Below are positions 16,864 through 27,026 of a stretch of DNA of 64,000 nt, one piece after another; position 1 is the first letter of the stretch, and the number at the start of each line of letters is the position of its first letter. Source of the stretch: Streptococcus ruminicola. GTDB taxonomy: Bacteria > Bacillota > Bacilli > Lactobacillales > Streptococcaceae. Below the pieces are notes generated by a model, which worked only from the letters and a program-made list of their open reading frames with translations, was not told the DNA's origin and made no database searches. Where the stretch lies: positions 496,001 through 560,000 of the forward strand of contig NZ_CP046919.1 of the NCBI RefSeq assembly GCF_011387195.1, given 5' to 3'. The translations under genes were made by a program, and so were the position numbers.

Positions 16864-17982
16864 TTAAATCAAAGCTTTACGAAGCACTACTGCCACACCT
16901 TCTGGTGCCCACGCAGCAATCTTCACTGGGTTTGCTTGTGATGCTTTAATGCGAATCCAACCAAGTCCTGAATAAACCACGTCCATTTTATCTTTAATGG
17001 TAAATTCATGGCGGACAAGTTTTGGAAATTCAGCTAATTCTTTGTCAGTTGGTGGTGTCAAAAGACTTCCAACGTGTTTGTCGTAAAATGCATCTGCACC
17101 AGCTAATTTTGTACGGTGAAGTTTCAAATTATTATCAAAATAAGCTGTGAAACCTTGTTTGTCACCTAAAATGAAATCAAATCGTCCCAATCCAGCTAAG
17201 AACAATGTTTGCTCAGGATTAAGTTGGTAAGTTTTTGGCTTGATTTCTTTTTTCGGACTGATGTATTTTAGATTTTTGTCGCCAAGGTAGTGCGCCATTT
17301 GATGGCGGTGAATAATACCTGGTGTGTCAAAAATGTAAGAACCATCATCCAAAGGAATTTCAATCTTATCAAGCGTTGTTCCAGGGAAACGTGATGTTGT
17401 GATAATGTCTTTTTCACCTGTAATTTCTTTGATGATTGCATTGATAAGAGTTGATTTACCAACGTTTGTAACACCAACGACGTAGACATCACGACCTTTG
17501 CGCAATTTTTCAATTTTTTCAATCAAATCTTTAATGGCTTGATGATTTTGCGCACTAGTCAAGATAACATCGACTGGACGAAGACCTTCTTCGTGGGCAC
17601 GCTCAGTCAACCATTGGGTGACTTTACCAGTTTTGACTGATTTGGGTAAAATGTCTTTTTTATTTCCGACAAGTAGAACGTCGTTACCAGAGACAAAACG
17701 TGACAATCCTGGGATAACTGAACCGTTAAAATCAAAGATATCCACAACATTAACCACAAGGGCATCACTATCACCAACTTCGTGAAGAAGTTTCAAGAAT
17801 TCGTCATCAGTAATGTGCACGTCAGTGATTTCATTGTAGTGACGTAATCTAAAACATCTTTGACAATACAATTCACCAGTTTCAAGCCCTTTTTCAAGTG
17901 CTGCTTTTGGTGTGTATCCTGCTTGTTCTTTATCTTCAGTTTGAATTTTGGCACCACAGCCAATACATAATAATTCTTCCAT
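16864..17982 (-). CDS. yqeH: Ribosome biogenesis GTPase YqeH
   Basis: A 372-residue circularly permuted GTPase needed for 30S assembly. A zinc finger comes first (C6, C9, C40, C43), then G4 NKKD (107-110) precedes G1 GVTNVGKST (170-178) and G3 DTPG (219-222), the permuted order G4-G5-G1-G3. A C-terminal treble-clef-like RNA-binding region follows. Its ATG shares one base with the yqeG stop (TAATG). Confidence 0.95.
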   Translation of the reverse strand: MEELLCIGCGAKIQTEDKEQAGYTPKAALEKGLETGELYCQRCFRLRHYNEITDVHITDDEFLKLLHEVGDSDALVVNVVDIFDFNGSVIPGLSRFVSGNDVLLVGNKKDILPKSVKTGKVTQWLTERAHEEGLRPVDVILTSAQNHQAIKDLIEKIEKLRKGRDVYVVGVTNVGKSTLINAIIKEITGEKDIITTSRFPGTTLDKIEIPLDDGSYIFDTPGIIHRHQMAHYLGDKNLKYISPKKEIKPKTYQLNPEQTLFLAGLGRFDFILGDKQGFTAYFDNNLKLHRTKLAGADAFYDKHVGSLLTPPTDKELAEFPKLVRHEFTIKDKMDVVYSGLGWIRIKASQANPVKIAAWAPEGVAVVLRKALI

Positions 17983-18509
17983 TAAATTCCTTTTTGATAT
18001 TGAATTTTTCCGTATTTTTCTTCAAGTTTGGCCCAAACACGGCGTTCACGCCAGCGATTAATTCTAGTATTCCAAGCATCAGATTTAACCAAAGGTTTTA
18101 CCAAAACAGACTGAATATCAGCACGGTGAGCCGCACGAATATCTGTCATCAATTGATCACCAACCATGATAACTTCATCACGGTCAAATCCATAACGCTT
18201 GATTGCCATATTAATTCCTCGTGTGAAAGGTTTCATGGCGCGACTGACAAAGTCTACACCAAATCGTGACACGGCACGATCCACACGTGAATGGCTGTTA
18301 TTTGATACGACAACCACCGAAATATCCGCCATAGTCATTTCATCCAACCATGCACGAACTTCTGGTGTGCCATCTGGGTTATTCCATGCAATCAAAGTAT
18401 TATCCAAATCTACTAAAACGGCATGAATTCCATGTCGCAACAAATCATCTGCTTTTAAATCATAAACTGCCTCAACCACGAAGGTCGGCCTATAATCGTC
18501 TATACTCAA
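17982..18509 (-). CDS. yqeG: HAD family phosphatase YqeG
   Basis: A HAD subfamily IIIA phosphatase, first gene of the ribosome/NAD operon. The nucleophile motif is DLDNT (34-38), preceded by VLV; VVVVSNN and MVGDQLMTDIRAA are motifs II and IV. The frame opens at a TTG at 18521, but the TTG at 18509 has GGAG six bases upstream and starts the usual SIDDYRPT, giving 175 residues. The substrate is unknown; a phosphatidylglycerophosphate phosphatase activity is known for distant relatives only. Confidence 0.88.
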   Translation of the reverse strand: MSIDDYRPTFVVEAVYDLKADDLLRHGIHAVLVDLDNTLIAWNNPDGTPEVRAWLDEMTMADISVVVVSNNSHSRVDRAVSRFGVDFVSRAMKPFTRGINMAIKRYGFDRDEVIMVGDQLMTDIRAAHRADIQSVLVKPLVKSDAWNTRINRWRERRVWAKLEEKYGKIQYQKGI

Positions 18510-18606
18510 ATTACTCTCCAAAAAAATATATTTTACTATTTATTTTAACATATTTAGACCAATATGGCGAATTGAAAAACACTTCTATAATTAGGATTTT
18601 TTCACT

Positions 18607-18640
18607 AAAAAGCTGGGATAATCCTTTCTACCCCAGCTTC
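18607..18640 (-). terminator. Terminator of the DUF4230 gene
   Basis: AAGCTGGG (18610-18617) pairs with CCCAGCTT (18632-18639). On the minus strand the stem is followed by TTTTT. It separates the DUF4230 gene from yqeG. Confidence 0.75.
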
Positions 18641-18650
18641 ATAGATTGTC

Positions 18651-19361
18651 TTATTCTTTCGGATCAATATTTTCAAATTTCAAATCTGAAACATTGACTT
18701 TAACACTAATTTTATCGTTAGATTTGAGATTAAGTAATTGTTCCAAATCCTGACTAATGTATTTGGCTACCTTTTTCTGATATTTTTCTTGCTTCATAAC
18801 GTCATTACTTGTTTTATAGATAGCAGTTTGGCTTTTCTTATCCAAAAATTCCATTGCTTTTTTATTCGAAGTAACAACATCAACTGCTTTATCAACAATT
18901 CCAGATGAAGAAGACAAAATTTCAAGGTCACCCTCTTTTTGTGAATCAACTTTTACAGTTAAAGGATTTTTGAACGTCAAAACATTATTTTTGATGTCAA
19001 TATCGTTTTTAGAGATATCTGCCAATTCTAGCTTAAATTCTGTTTTTACAGGAATTTTCATTTCCAATTTACGGCTGACAATCACATTAGCAATTGCTTT
19101 TGTCCAGTCTGGCCAGTCTTTAGTCGCATTTGAATTAAATGTCTGCGTCGCAGTCTTATCTACTTCTGCATCTGCAACAAGTAATTCATTTTTCTTTGAG
19201 AAACGTTTGACAACATATTCGTATTTAGCCTCTGTATCACCTTCAAAGATTTTTTTTAACCAATTGTTGTCTTTCAAATAAAAGACAACAGCTGCAATGA
19301 CAGCAAGGATAACTATAATTCTAGCAATTTCTTTTCCTAAAGCTTTTCCGATACTTTTCAA
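18651..19361 (-). CDS. DUF4230 family membrane-anchored protein
   Basis: A 236-residue protein with one N-terminal transmembrane helix (about residues 11-28) and an extracytoplasmic domain of the DUF4230 kind, rich in alternating strands and lysines. The start is a TTG with GGAGG nine bases upstream. The function is unknown. It is a single gene between the yqe operon and the MFS pump, with its own terminator. Confidence 0.75.
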   Translation of the reverse strand: MKSIGKALGKEIARIIVILAVIAAVVFYLKDNNWLKKIFEGDTEAKYEYVVKRFSKKNELLVADAEVDKTATQTFNSNATKDWPDWTKAIANVIVSRKLEMKIPVKTEFKLELADISKNDIDIKNNVLTFKNPLTVKVDSQKEGDLEILSSSSGIVDKAVDVVTSNKKAMEFLDKKSQTAIYKTSNDVMKQEKYQKKVAKYISQDLEQLLNLKSNDKISVKVNVSDLKFENIDPKE

Positions 19362-19450
19362 AATTATTTTCCTCCATTTTTAACAAATTTCATTATAAAT
19401 ATCGCAATTAAGCTTGTCAATGACTTATAGATACTTTCTTAAAATCTGTC

Positions 19451-19483
19451 AAAAAAAGAGGTGAGACGAACCCGCTCAACCTC
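19451..19483 (-). terminator. Terminator of the MarR-MFS operon
   Basis: GAGGTGAG/CTCAACCTC arms (19458-19483) are followed on the minus strand by a seven-base T-run. Confidence 0.75.
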
Positions 19484-19497
19484 ATATTTGATAATAT

Positions 19498-20892
19498 CTA
19501 AGCTTCTTTTTGTTTACCATCAACAACTCTAAATAAGATAATCAATTCAATAACAGCTAAGACAAGCAAAATGATAAAGGCATTTCGTGACCCTCTAGCC
19601 GTTGCTTCTGAATAGCTGATACTTGTGTTTGATTGACTGAGCGCAACAACCAAGGATGCAACGGTCGTTCCAACTGCGCCAGCAAATTGTTGCAAAGTAT
19701 TAAAGATAGCATTGGCATCTGCTCGTTTGTCTGAAGTTACTTGTTTTTGACCATTTGTCATAATATTACCAAAGGCAATTCCGGTACCTGTCATTGATAG
19801 AATATAGATAACAGTCAACCAAGTATTCGGTAAATGCAAAGCCAAAATGCTAAAGAGACAAAGAGCAAAGGCAAGCAGACTAACTCCAAAAATAATTGGC
19901 TTTTTAGCACCTAAACGGTCTAAAATTCTGCCGCTAAATGGTGCAAAGCAGGCACCGATAATTGCTCCTGGAAAGACTAAAAGACCTGCGACAGTTGAAC
20001 TTGAATGATTTACTAGCTGAATGTAATTCGGGATAATAAAAGACATTCCTAGATTGACAATTTGAAACAGGAAGAAAGCAATGACATGTCCAGCAAATTT
20101 ACCATTTTTAAGAATAGATAAGTTAACAATTGGCTGTTCTAGATGTGAAGAACGTTTTACCAAGACAAGAAGACCAGCAATTCCAACTACCAATCCTCCT
20201 AAAACAGGCAAACTAAAAAAGCTGTATTCAGCCAAATTATTAATACCTAAAATTAGACCAACAAACAGAGCTAAAATAGCAATCACACTGATAACATCTA
20301 GATTTTCATACTTCACTTCATTCTTTTGTTCAATCGATGTAACACCTAATACCAAAGAAATTAGTAAGACTGGAATCAATAAGACAAAGATAAAACGCCA
20401 TCCAAAATGTGATGAAACAAATCCACCAAATGTTGGTCCAACCGCTGGTGCAACAGCGGTAATCAAAGTTCCAACACCCATCATCGTACCGATTTTACTC
20501 ATTGGAACTTGGTCCAAAATAATATTAAACATCAAAGGAAGCGCAATTCCGACTCCAATCCCTTGAATGACACGCCCGACCAAAAGCAAAGCAAAACTTG
20601 GCGCAATAGCATCGATTAGAACACCCAAAATAAACAACAAGTTAGCTGCTAAAAAGACAGATTTTGTCTTAAATGAACGTTTTAAGTAAGCTGACAAAGG
20701 CACAACTGACGCAACAACCAAAAGATAAATCGTTGTCATCCATTGAACCGTTGATGTGTTAATATTAAATTCTTTCATCAAAGTCGGAAAGGTAATATTC
20801 ATGGCAGTCTCAACTACGACACCGCAAAATGACAACATCCCTGCACCGACAATAGCCCTAATAACTTTTGCTGAAATTTTTTCTTCCGACAT
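19498..20892 (-). CDS. MFS multidrug efflux transporter, DHA2 (EmrB/QacA) type
   Basis: A 464-residue drug:proton antiporter with about 14 hydrophobic segments. Motif C-like GVGTLITAVAPAVGPTFGG (helix 5) marks an exporter, and LVGRVIQGIGVGIALPL is the family helix 4. It starts eight bases after the marR stop and is clearly controlled with it. The substrate is unknown; such pumps export lipophilic cations, dyes or bile-like compounds. Confidence 0.88.
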   Translation of the reverse strand: MSEEKISAKVIRAIVGAGMLSFCGVVVETAMNITFPTLMKEFNINTSTVQWMTTIYLLVVASVVPLSAYLKRSFKTKSVFLAANLLFILGVLIDAIAPSFALLLVGRVIQGIGVGIALPLMFNIILDQVPMSKIGTMMGVGTLITAVAPAVGPTFGGFVSSHFGWRFIFVLLIPVLLISLVLGVTSIEQKNEVKYENLDVISVIAILALFVGLILGINNLAEYSFFSLPVLGGLVVGIAGLLVLVKRSSHLEQPIVNLSILKNGKFAGHVIAFFLFQIVNLGMSFIIPNYIQLVNHSSSTVAGLLVFPGAIIGACFAPFSGRILDRLGAKKPIIFGVSLLAFALCLFSILALHLPNTWLTVIYILSMTGTGIAFGNIMTNGQKQVTSDKRADANAIFNTLQQFAGAVGTTVASLVVALSQSNTSISYSEATARGSRNAFIILLVLAVIELIILFRVVDGKQKEA

Positions 20893-20900
20893 ATTTCCCC

Positions 20901-21317
20901 TTATTTTTCTTTGATGTAATAACGCAATATCTTTTCAAAAATAGCGATTTCTTCTTCTGTAAATTGATTTTCTAGCTCAGCATTTTTACTCACAAAATAA
21001 TCTTGACAAGCATCAACTAAAGCCAATGCTTTTTCAGTTAAATGTACCGACTTTTTCCTAGCATCTTTTTTAGAAGATTGGCGATAAATCAACCCTTTTT
21101 TCTCCATTCGTTGAAGCAAAACTGTTGTTGTAGAACGTTGAATATTAAATTCTTTTTCAATATCCTGTTGGAAATACTCTTCTTTCCAATCATGACTCAA
21201 AAAATCAATAATTGACATCTGAGTTCCTGTTAAATCAAAAGGTTTAGCAAATTGATCAAATTCACGACTTAACTGATTACCGGCTATTTTAACCATGCGC
21301 CCAATATTTTTTTCCAT
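20901..21317 (-). CDS. MarR family transcriptional regulator
   Basis: A 138-residue winged-helix repressor: dimerisation helices at both ends, and a recognition region FNIQRSTTTVLLQRMEKKGLIYRQ followed by a basic wing (SSKKDARKKSVHLT). It is first in a two-gene operon with the MFS pump. Its strong promoter has a TGTTAG-TTAT-CTAACA palindrome downstream of the start site, the usual layout for a MarR repressor released by the pump's substrate. Confidence 0.9.
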   Translation of the reverse strand: MEKNIGRMVKIAGNQLSREFDQFAKPFDLTGTQMSIIDFLSHDWKEEYFQQDIEKEFNIQRSTTTVLLQRMEKKGLIYRQSSKKDARKKSVHLTEKALALVDACQDYFVSKNAELENQFTEEEIAIFEKILRYYIKEK

Positions 21318-21337
21318 CGCAATCCTCCTTTGTTTTT

Positions 21338-21353
21338 TGTTAGTTATCTAACA
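21338..21353. promoter_or_regulatory. Probable MarR operator
   Basis: TGTTAG (21338-21343) and CTAACA (21348-21353) form an inverted repeat with a TTAT spacer. It lies in the transcribed leader between the promoter and the marR start. Confidence 0.65.
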
Positions 21354-21374
21354 GTTAGTGAGCTAGCGATATGT

Positions 21375-21403
21375 ATTATAGAAACATTTGGCAGTAATGT
21401 CAA
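21375..21403 (-). promoter_or_regulatory. Consensus promoter of the marR-MFS operon
   Basis: TTGACA (21398-21403), 17 bases, TATAAT (21375-21380) on the minus strand. It is a perfect sigma-A promoter that would be strongly on unless repressed. Confidence 0.88.
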
Positions 21404-21412
21404 GGAATTTAA

Positions 21413-21440
21413 CAAAAAAACAGCTAGAAAAACTAGCTGT
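21413..21440 (-). terminator. Terminator of the EamA transporter gene
   Basis: CAGCTAG/CTAGCTG arms with an A-rich loop. On the minus strand a seven-base T-run follows. Confidence 0.8.
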
Positions 21441-21449
21441 TCACACTTT

Positions 21450-22358
21450 TTAATGTAATTGTTTCTTCACTACAACCAAATCTCGTAAAGAAATTAATAG
21501 AACCGCTCCGACAATAAAAATCATTCCTAGAAAATCCATCGGATAAAAGACTTCGTGCATAATAGTCAAAGAAAAGAAAACTGAAGAAATTGGTTCAACA
21601 CAGGCAAGCAAACTTCCTTTAACCGCACCAACGATAGCTGTTCCCTTTAAAAATAGACTATAAGCAAAAACCGTTCCAACAATGATGATGCCAAACAATC
21701 CTAGCAAATTTCCTGGATTTAGTACTAAAGTGTATTGCCATGGTTTTACCAAGATTGGGAAAAGAATTCCACCCATAATCATGCCAAGACCAATCACTGT
21801 GAAGCTACCATACTCACGAATTAATTTCGCCGGTAAAATAATATAAAACGAATAAGTTACCGCTGAAAACAATCCCCAAGCAAAGCCACATGGTGTGATA
21901 GCTAGCCCATCAAGGCGCCCATGCGTTGCAATGATAAAAGTTCCTAAAACCGCTAAGATAATCGCCAATATTTCACTTCCTCTTGGCAGTTGTTTCTTTC
22001 TCAAAGAGACATAGGCCAAAACAAGAATTGGCGCCATATACTGTATAACCGTTGCTGTCCCTGCATTTGTGCTTTCAATTGCTCTTAGATAAGCATACTG
22101 ATTCATCACAAGCCCAATCAAAGAAAATAGGGCAATACCACCAAGTGCTTTTAGTGACGTCACAGCCTTCAAAAACGTCTCACGCTGATTGAGTGCTGCA
22201 ATAGTCGTCATTATCACACCAGCAGTAATTAAACGCACGCAAGACAATAAATCGACATTCATTCCATGGGTCATCAAATATTGCCCTGAAACCCCAGAAA
22301 TCCCCCAGAATATCCCTGCAATAAGAACCATAATAGTTCCCTTAAACATCTTATTCAT
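21450..22358 (-). CDS. EamA/DMT family transporter
   Basis: A 302-residue drug/metabolite-type exporter with ten hydrophobic segments in two EamA repeats; the first opens GIFWGISGVSGQYLM and the second GFAWGLFSAVTYSFYIILP. Members export metabolites or amino acids; the substrate is not known. It is a single-gene unit. The 249-base gap upstream (22359-22607) holds the gatB terminator and otherwise nothing I can name. Confidence 0.85.
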   Translation of the reverse strand: MNKMFKGTIMVLIAGIFWGISGVSGQYLMTHGMNVDLLSCVRLITAGVIMTTIAALNQRETFLKAVTSLKALGGIALFSLIGLVMNQYAYLRAIESTNAGTATVIQYMAPILVLAYVSLRKKQLPRGSEILAIILAVLGTFIIATHGRLDGLAITPCGFAWGLFSAVTYSFYIILPAKLIREYGSFTVIGLGMIMGGILFPILVKPWQYTLVLNPGNLLGLFGIIIVGTVFAYSLFLKGTAIVGAVKGSLLACVEPISSVFFSLTIMHEVFYPMDFLGMIFIVGAVLLISLRDLVVVKKQLH

Positions 22359-22566
22359 CTTAACTCCATCTACCTTACCAAATAAAATTCAGCTCCAAGT
22401 ATAACACATTTAGCAGCTAGAAAACACATCATTTATGACACTTTTTGTAAAGTAATCTTTCTAAAAATTCTATTATTTTTGGAGATTAAAAAAGGGAATA
22501 AAATAAATTAAAAATAGCTTTAATACTTCTCCGACTAGATTGTCAAGCCATGCTATATGGAATAAA

Positions 22567-22590
22567 AAAAATCACCCCGAAGGATGATTT
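22567..22590 (-). terminator. Terminator of gatCAB
   Basis: ATCATCC-TTCG-GGGTGAT on the minus strand (22571-22588, one G-T pair) is followed by a T-run of eight. Confidence 0.8.
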
Positions 22591-22607
22591 TTAATGACTT
22601 ATTCTAC

Positions 22608-24050
22608 TTAGTCTTCTTTCAATTTTGCCAACTCTTGTGCCAACAATTTAAGGGCAACTTGTGGGTTAGCTTTACCTTTTGTAGCTTTCATCAAGAATCC
22701 AGTAAAGGCTTTGTCAGCGTTACGTTTACCAGACTTGAAGTCAGCAACAGCAGCTTCATTATCTTCAAAGACTTGGTGGATGATTGGGATAAGCACAGCA
22801 GGGTCAGAAATTTGAACCAAACCAGCTTCTTCAACGTATTCACGCGCTGAACCACCATTTTTAGCCAAGTGAACAAATACTTTCTTGGCAATTTTTGATG
22901 AAATGGTACCATCAGCAATGATAGCAAGCATTTCAACAAGGTTTTCTGGTGTTAACAAGATTTCAGAAAGTGTTTTGTTTTCGCTGTTAAGGAATTGAGC
23001 AACTTCACCTTGCAACCAGTTAGAAACGTGTTTAGCATCTCCACCAAGAGCAACGGCACTTTCAAAGAAGTCAGATGTTTCTTTTGTTGCTGTCAATTGA
23101 GCAGCATCGTAAGCTGTCAAGCCAAATTCATTAATGTATTTAGCACGACGTTCTTTTGGAAACTCTGGAAGAGTTTGACGCATTTCTTCAATCCATTCGT
23201 CAGACACTTCGTAAAGTGGTAGATCTGGTTCTGGGAAGTAACGGTAATCTGATGCACCTTCTTTGACACGCATCAAAATTGTTTCACCAGTTGATTCATC
23301 GTAACGACGAGTTTCTTGTTGAATTTGACCACCTGAGCGAAGTACTTGCGCTTGACGTTTTTGTTCGTAGATAAGTCCTTTACGCACATTGTTAAATGAG
23401 TTCAAGTTTTTCAACTCAGCTTTTGTACCAAATTCTTCTTGACCATAAGGGCGAAGAGAAATGTTGGCATCCACACGCATAGAACCTTCTTCCATCTTAA
23501 CGTCAGAAATACCAGTGTATTGGATAACTTCTTTAAGAGCAGTTAGGTAAGCATAAGCTTCTTCTGGCGAACGCATATCAGCTTCAGATACGATTTCGAT
23601 AAGTGGCACACCTTGACGGTTAAGGTCAACATATGAGTAACCATCAGTACCGTGAGTGTTTTTACCAGCATCTTCTTCCAAGTGAGCACGTTCGATACGA
23701 ATTTTCTTAGTTGAACCATCTTCAAGTTCAATTTCAATCCAACCGTTGTATCCAATTGGTTCATCAAATTGTGAAATTTGGTAAGCTTTTGGATTATCAG
23801 GATAGAAATAGTTTTTGCGGTCAAAGTGCATGTTTTGGTGAATGTCCATGTTAAGGGCTAGCGCTGCTTTAATACCAGCATCGATAACACCTTTGTTCAT
23901 AACAGGAAGAACACCTGGGAATGACCAGTCGATAACGTTTGTGTTTGTATTTTGGTCGTTACCAAAATGTGTTGATGTCGGTGAAAAAATCTTTGAATTA
24001 GTATTTAACTCAACGTGGACTTCAAGCCCGATGACTGTTTCAAAGTTCAT
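22608..24050 (-). CDS. gatB: Asp-tRNA(Asn)/Glu-tRNA(Gln) amidotransferase subunit B
   Basis: A 480-residue GatB, the subunit that binds the mischarged tRNA and activates its carboxylate with ATP. The family start [29 protein letters not shown] and the C-terminal GatB/YqeY tail ([17 protein letters not shown]) are visible. The start overlaps the gatA stop by one base (TAATG). It is last in gatC-gatA-gatB. Confidence 0.96.
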   Translation of the reverse strand: MNFETVIGLEVHVELNTNSKIFSPTSTHFGNDQNTNTNVIDWSFPGVLPVMNKGVIDAGIKAALALNMDIHQNMHFDRKNYFYPDNPKAYQISQFDEPIGYNGWIEIELEDGSTKKIRIERAHLEEDAGKNTHGTDGYSYVDLNRQGVPLIEIVSEADMRSPEEAYAYLTALKEVIQYTGISDVKMEEGSMRVDANISLRPYGQEEFGTKAELKNLNSFNNVRKGLIYEQKRQAQVLRSGGQIQQETRRYDESTGETILMRVKEGASDYRYFPEPDLPLYEVSDEWIEEMRQTLPEFPKERRAKYINEFGLTAYDAAQLTATKETSDFFESAVALGGDAKHVSNWLQGEVAQFLNSENKTLSEILLTPENLVEMLAIIADGTISSKIAKKVFVHLAKNGGSAREYVEEAGLVQISDPAVLIPIIHQVFEDNEAAVADFKSGKRNADKAFTGFLMKATKGKANPQVALKLLAQELAKLKED

Positions 24051-25516
24051 TATTTGTCACCTCCAAAAATAACGGGTTGTTGTTTGTGATAATCAGTTGT
24101 TGCTTCAAATGCAGCTGCAGCTTGATAGATTGTTTCTTCACTGTATTTTGGACCAATCAATTGCATACCAACTGGAAGACCTTGAGCAAATCCAGCAGGA
24201 ATTGAAATACCTGGAAGACCAGCCAAGTTTACAGGAATTGTCAAAATATCAGCCAAATACATAGAAACAGGGTCGTGGTTAAGTGTATCTAAGCCAAATG
24301 CTACGCTTGGAGCTGTAGGACCTAAGATAAGGTCATAGTCAGCAAAGATTTTTTCAAAATCACGGATAATCAATGTACGAACTTGACCTGCTTTTTTGAA
24401 GTAAGCATCGTAGTAACCTGATGACAAGCTAAATGTACCAAGCATGATACGACGTTTAACTTCATCACCAAATCCTTCGCTACGTGTGTTAACGTAGATA
24501 TCTTCAAGGTTGCTGTAGTTTTCTGTACGATAACCATAACGGATACCATCAAAACGTTGCAAGTTTGAAGAAGCTTCTGATGAGGCAATGATATAGTAAA
24601 CCGCTACACCATATTTACTGTGTGGAAGGCTAACTTCTTCAACAGTAGCACCAAGTTTTTCAAAATGTTTTGCAGCATTAAGAATTGTTTCTTTAACTTC
24701 TGGGTCAATACCTTCACCAAGATATTCTTTTGGAAGAGCAATCTTCATCCCTTTAATATCTTGACCGATTTTACCAGTAAAGTCAGGAACTTTGCGGTCA
24801 GATGATGTCGCATCTTTAACATCGTGTCCAGCAATAACGTTCAACAATTGCGCATTTTCTTTAACAGTTTGAGCAAATGGACCAATTTGGTCAAGTGAGC
24901 TACCAAAGGCAATCAAACCAAAACGTGAAACACGTCCGTAAGTTGGTTTCAAACCAACAACACCATTGAAGGCTGCAGGTTGGCGAATAGAACCACCAGT
25001 ATCAGAACCAAGTGACAAACGAACTTGACCAGAAGCTACTGCAGTTGCAGAACCACCAGATGATCCACCAGGAACTTTAGTTTGGTCCCAAGCATTTTTA
25101 GTTTTCTTGAAGTATGATGTTTCAGTAGAACCACCCATGGCAAATTCGTCCATGTTTGTTTTACCGATAACAACCATATCTTTACCGTAAAGTTTTTCAA
25201 CAGCTGTCGCATCAAAAATTGGTTCGTAGTTATAAAGCATTTTAGATGCTGCAGTTGTCAAAATACCACGAGTTGAAATATTATCTTTAACTGCCAAAGG
25301 AATACCTGACATCACATTATCAGCATCGATTCCTTTTTCATCGATAGCTTTTGCTTGTGCAAGCGCAGCTTCTTCAGAAACAGTGATGAAAGAATCAACA
25401 GCTGCTTCACGTTCTTTAATATCTTCAAGTGTTGCTTTTGTTAATTCAACTGCTGAGATTTCTTTATTGACAAGAAGATTGTGCAACTCATCAATTGATT
25501 TTGTATTAAATGACAT
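24050..25516 (-). CDS. gatA: Asp-tRNA(Asn)/Glu-tRNA(Gln) amidotransferase subunit A
   Basis: A 488-residue amidase-signature glutaminase that supplies ammonia to GatB. The Ser-cisSer-Lys triad is K77 (in AVKDNI), S152 (in GGSSGGS, first serine) and S176 (in [10 protein letters not shown]), with S176 as the likely nucleophile. It is coupled to gatC by a one-base overlap. Presence of the complex implies glutaminyl-tRNA is made by the indirect route. Confidence 0.96.
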   Translation of the reverse strand: MSFNTKSIDELHNLLVNKEISAVELTKATLEDIKEREAAVDSFITVSEEAALAQAKAIDEKGIDADNVMSGIPLAVKDNISTRGILTTAASKMLYNYEPIFDATAVEKLYGKDMVVIGKTNMDEFAMGGSTETSYFKKTKNAWDQTKVPGGSSGGSATAVASGQVRLSLGSDTGGSIRQPAAFNGVVGLKPTYGRVSRFGLIAFGSSLDQIGPFAQTVKENAQLLNVIAGHDVKDATSSDRKVPDFTGKIGQDIKGMKIALPKEYLGEGIDPEVKETILNAAKHFEKLGATVEEVSLPHSKYGVAVYYIIASSEASSNLQRFDGIRYGYRTENYSNLEDIYVNTRSEGFGDEVKRRIMLGTFSLSSGYYDAYFKKAGQVRTLIIRDFEKIFADYDLILGPTAPSVAFGLDTLNHDPVSMYLADILTIPVNLAGLPGISIPAGFAQGLPVGMQLIGPKYSEETIYQAAAAFEATTDYHKQQPVIFGGDK

Positions 25517-25818
25517 TATGCATCTCCTCCGTCTTCTAAGATAGCAGGCACTTTAATATAGTAATTTTCAGATTGAGGCACGTTTTTAAAGAGCTCATCA
25601 CGATCATCACCAGCTACTGCAACGTCTTCACGCATAACAGTCTTACGATCTGCCATTGTCGTTGTTACAGGGACTCCCTCTGTATCAACTTCATTCAAGA
25701 GTTCTACCATATCTACAATCTTAGACAAAGTTGTCGCAAATTCTGTTGTTTCTTCTTCAGAAAATGACAATTTTGACAGATTTGCTACATGACGAACTTC
25801 TTCTTCAGAAATTTTCAT
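25516..25818 (-). CDS. gatC: Asp-tRNA(Asn)/Glu-tRNA(Gln) amidotransferase subunit C
   Basis: A 100-residue GatC, the small clamp subunit wrapping GatA and GatB. The sequence shows [19 protein letters not shown] and the C-terminal LEDGG. It is first in the operon. The 287 bases upstream hold a TATAAT (leftward, near 25880, weak -35) and the codY terminator. Confidence 0.95.
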   Translation of the reverse strand: MKISEEEVRHVANLSKLSFSEEETTEFATTLSKIVDMVELLNEVDTEGVPVTTTMADRKTVMREDVAVAGDDRDELFKNVPQSENYYIKVPAILEDGGDA

Positions 25819-25963
25819 CTCTATCTCTCCTTGATTAAATTAAATCGTAAACCAAATTTACAACATAGTCCCTAAAATTATACCATATTTTACTTTTCTT
25901 TAACATGTAAAAGAAAGGGAGAAAGCTCTTTCCAGAGAATTTTTCACACTTTTTTAAAAACAA

Positions 25964-25997
25964 AAAAAGAAGCTAGGTCAACCTGCTTCTTTTTCTT
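25964..25997 (-). terminator. Terminator of codY
   Basis: An AGAAGC/GCTTCT stem with about ten loop bases lies between an A-run and a T-run. A second palindromic hairpin, centred on GCACTAGTGC, lies nearer the stop at about 26080-26098. Confidence 0.7.
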
Positions 25998-26105
25998 AAC
26001 AATCTTTACACTTAAAACCATATCATGACCTAAGCGTAAACTGATTTCTTCTACTGTACCATAATCTCAGTAGTTATCCCCTAGCACTAGTGCTTAGGAT
26101 AATAA

Positions 26106-26891
26106 TTAATTGTATTCTTTAAGTTTGTCGAAGATACCTTCATTGATAACTTTAAGGTATGTACCTTTCATACCCAATGAACGGCTTTCGATGATACCTG
26201 CTGATTCCAATTTACGAAGGGCATTAACGATAACTGAACGTGTGATACCGATACGGTCAGCGATAACTGATGCAGTCAAGCGACCTTCAGTTCCGTCCAA
26301 TTCACCCAAAATAGCAGATACAGCTTTCATTTCAGAATATGAAAGTGTGTTGATAGCCATGTTAACGGCTGTTTGTTTACGGATTGTTTCTTCAAGATTT
26401 TCAGTTTGAAGATTAAGCAATTGAATACCAACTACTGTAGAGGCGATTTCAACAAGGATCAAATCGTCTTCTGAGAATTCTTCATCGTTACGCCAGATGA
26501 TAAGAGAACCAAGGCGCATACCACCACCATAAATTGGGGCGATTGTTGTCAATCCATCAGGATAGATATCTTTTGATTCAACTGGGAAAATTGTCAAATC
26601 ATTATCTACAGACAAGTTAGCTTCAGTATCGTAAACACGACTAGCTGCTTTTACATAACTTTCTGGGAATTGTTTTGCTTGAAAGAATTCCTCAACACGG
26701 TCAGTATTAGTTTTGTATTTCATTGCATAACCAAGAAGGGTTCCTCCCCCATTGATAATGCAAGAGTTACAATCAATAATGTCAGCAAGTTGAGCGGCCA
26801 TTGTGTTATATGGCAATTCAGTATCTAGGCTGTCAACAGAGCGTTGCAAAATTGATGTAATCTTACGTGTTTTTTCTAATAAATTCGGCAT
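26106..26891 (-). CDS. codY: GTP-sensing global repressor CodY
   Basis: A 261-residue CodY: a GAF domain binding isoleucine, leucine and valine (about 1-155), a linker helix and a winged helix near 205-240 ([28 protein letters not shown]). It represses amino-acid uptake and synthesis when branched-chain amino acids are plentiful. A CodY-box with one mismatch overlaps its own promoter region, so it is probably autoregulated. A BrnQ carrier at the window's left end would be a plausible regulon member, but its promoter lies outside. Confidence 0.97.
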   Translation of the reverse strand: MPNLLEKTRKITSILQRSVDSLDTELPYNTMAAQLADIIDCNSCIINGGGTLLGYAMKYKTNTDRVEEFFQAKQFPESYVKAASRVYDTEANLSVDNDLTIFPVESKDIYPDGLTTIAPIYGGGMRLGSLIIWRNDEEFSEDDLILVEIASTVVGIQLLNLQTENLEETIRKQTAVNMAINTLSYSEMKAVSAILGELDGTEGRLTASVIADRIGITRSVIVNALRKLESAGIIESRSLGMKGTYLKVINEGIFDKLKEYN

Positions 26892-26922
26892 TTTCTACTT
26901 CCTTTGCGTTATTTGCGTTACA

Positions 26923-26951
26923 ATTATATCAAAGGAACCCTTATTTTGCAA
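26923..26951 (-). promoter_or_regulatory. Promoter of codY
   Basis: TTGCAA (26946-26951), 17 bases, TATAAT (26923-26928) on the minus strand. Confidence 0.8.
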
Positions 26952-26953
26952 AC

Positions 26954-26968
26954 AATTATCAGAAAATT
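26954..26968. promoter_or_regulatory. CodY-box upstream of codY
   Basis: AATTATCAGAAAATT differs in one base from the known consensus AATTTTCWGAAAATT. It lies two bases upstream of the -35, so a bound dimer would hinder polymerase. Confidence 0.75.
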
Positions 26969-27026
26969 TCCGTATCTTCTGACATTTTTGTAAGCGGATA
27001 CTTTTTAACCTGAATTTAATTAAAAA

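Noticed and set aside
20081..20566. A 161-codon frame opposite the MFS gene
   Set aside because: Antisense shadow of hydrophobic codons; proline/lysine-rich composition and no start signal.
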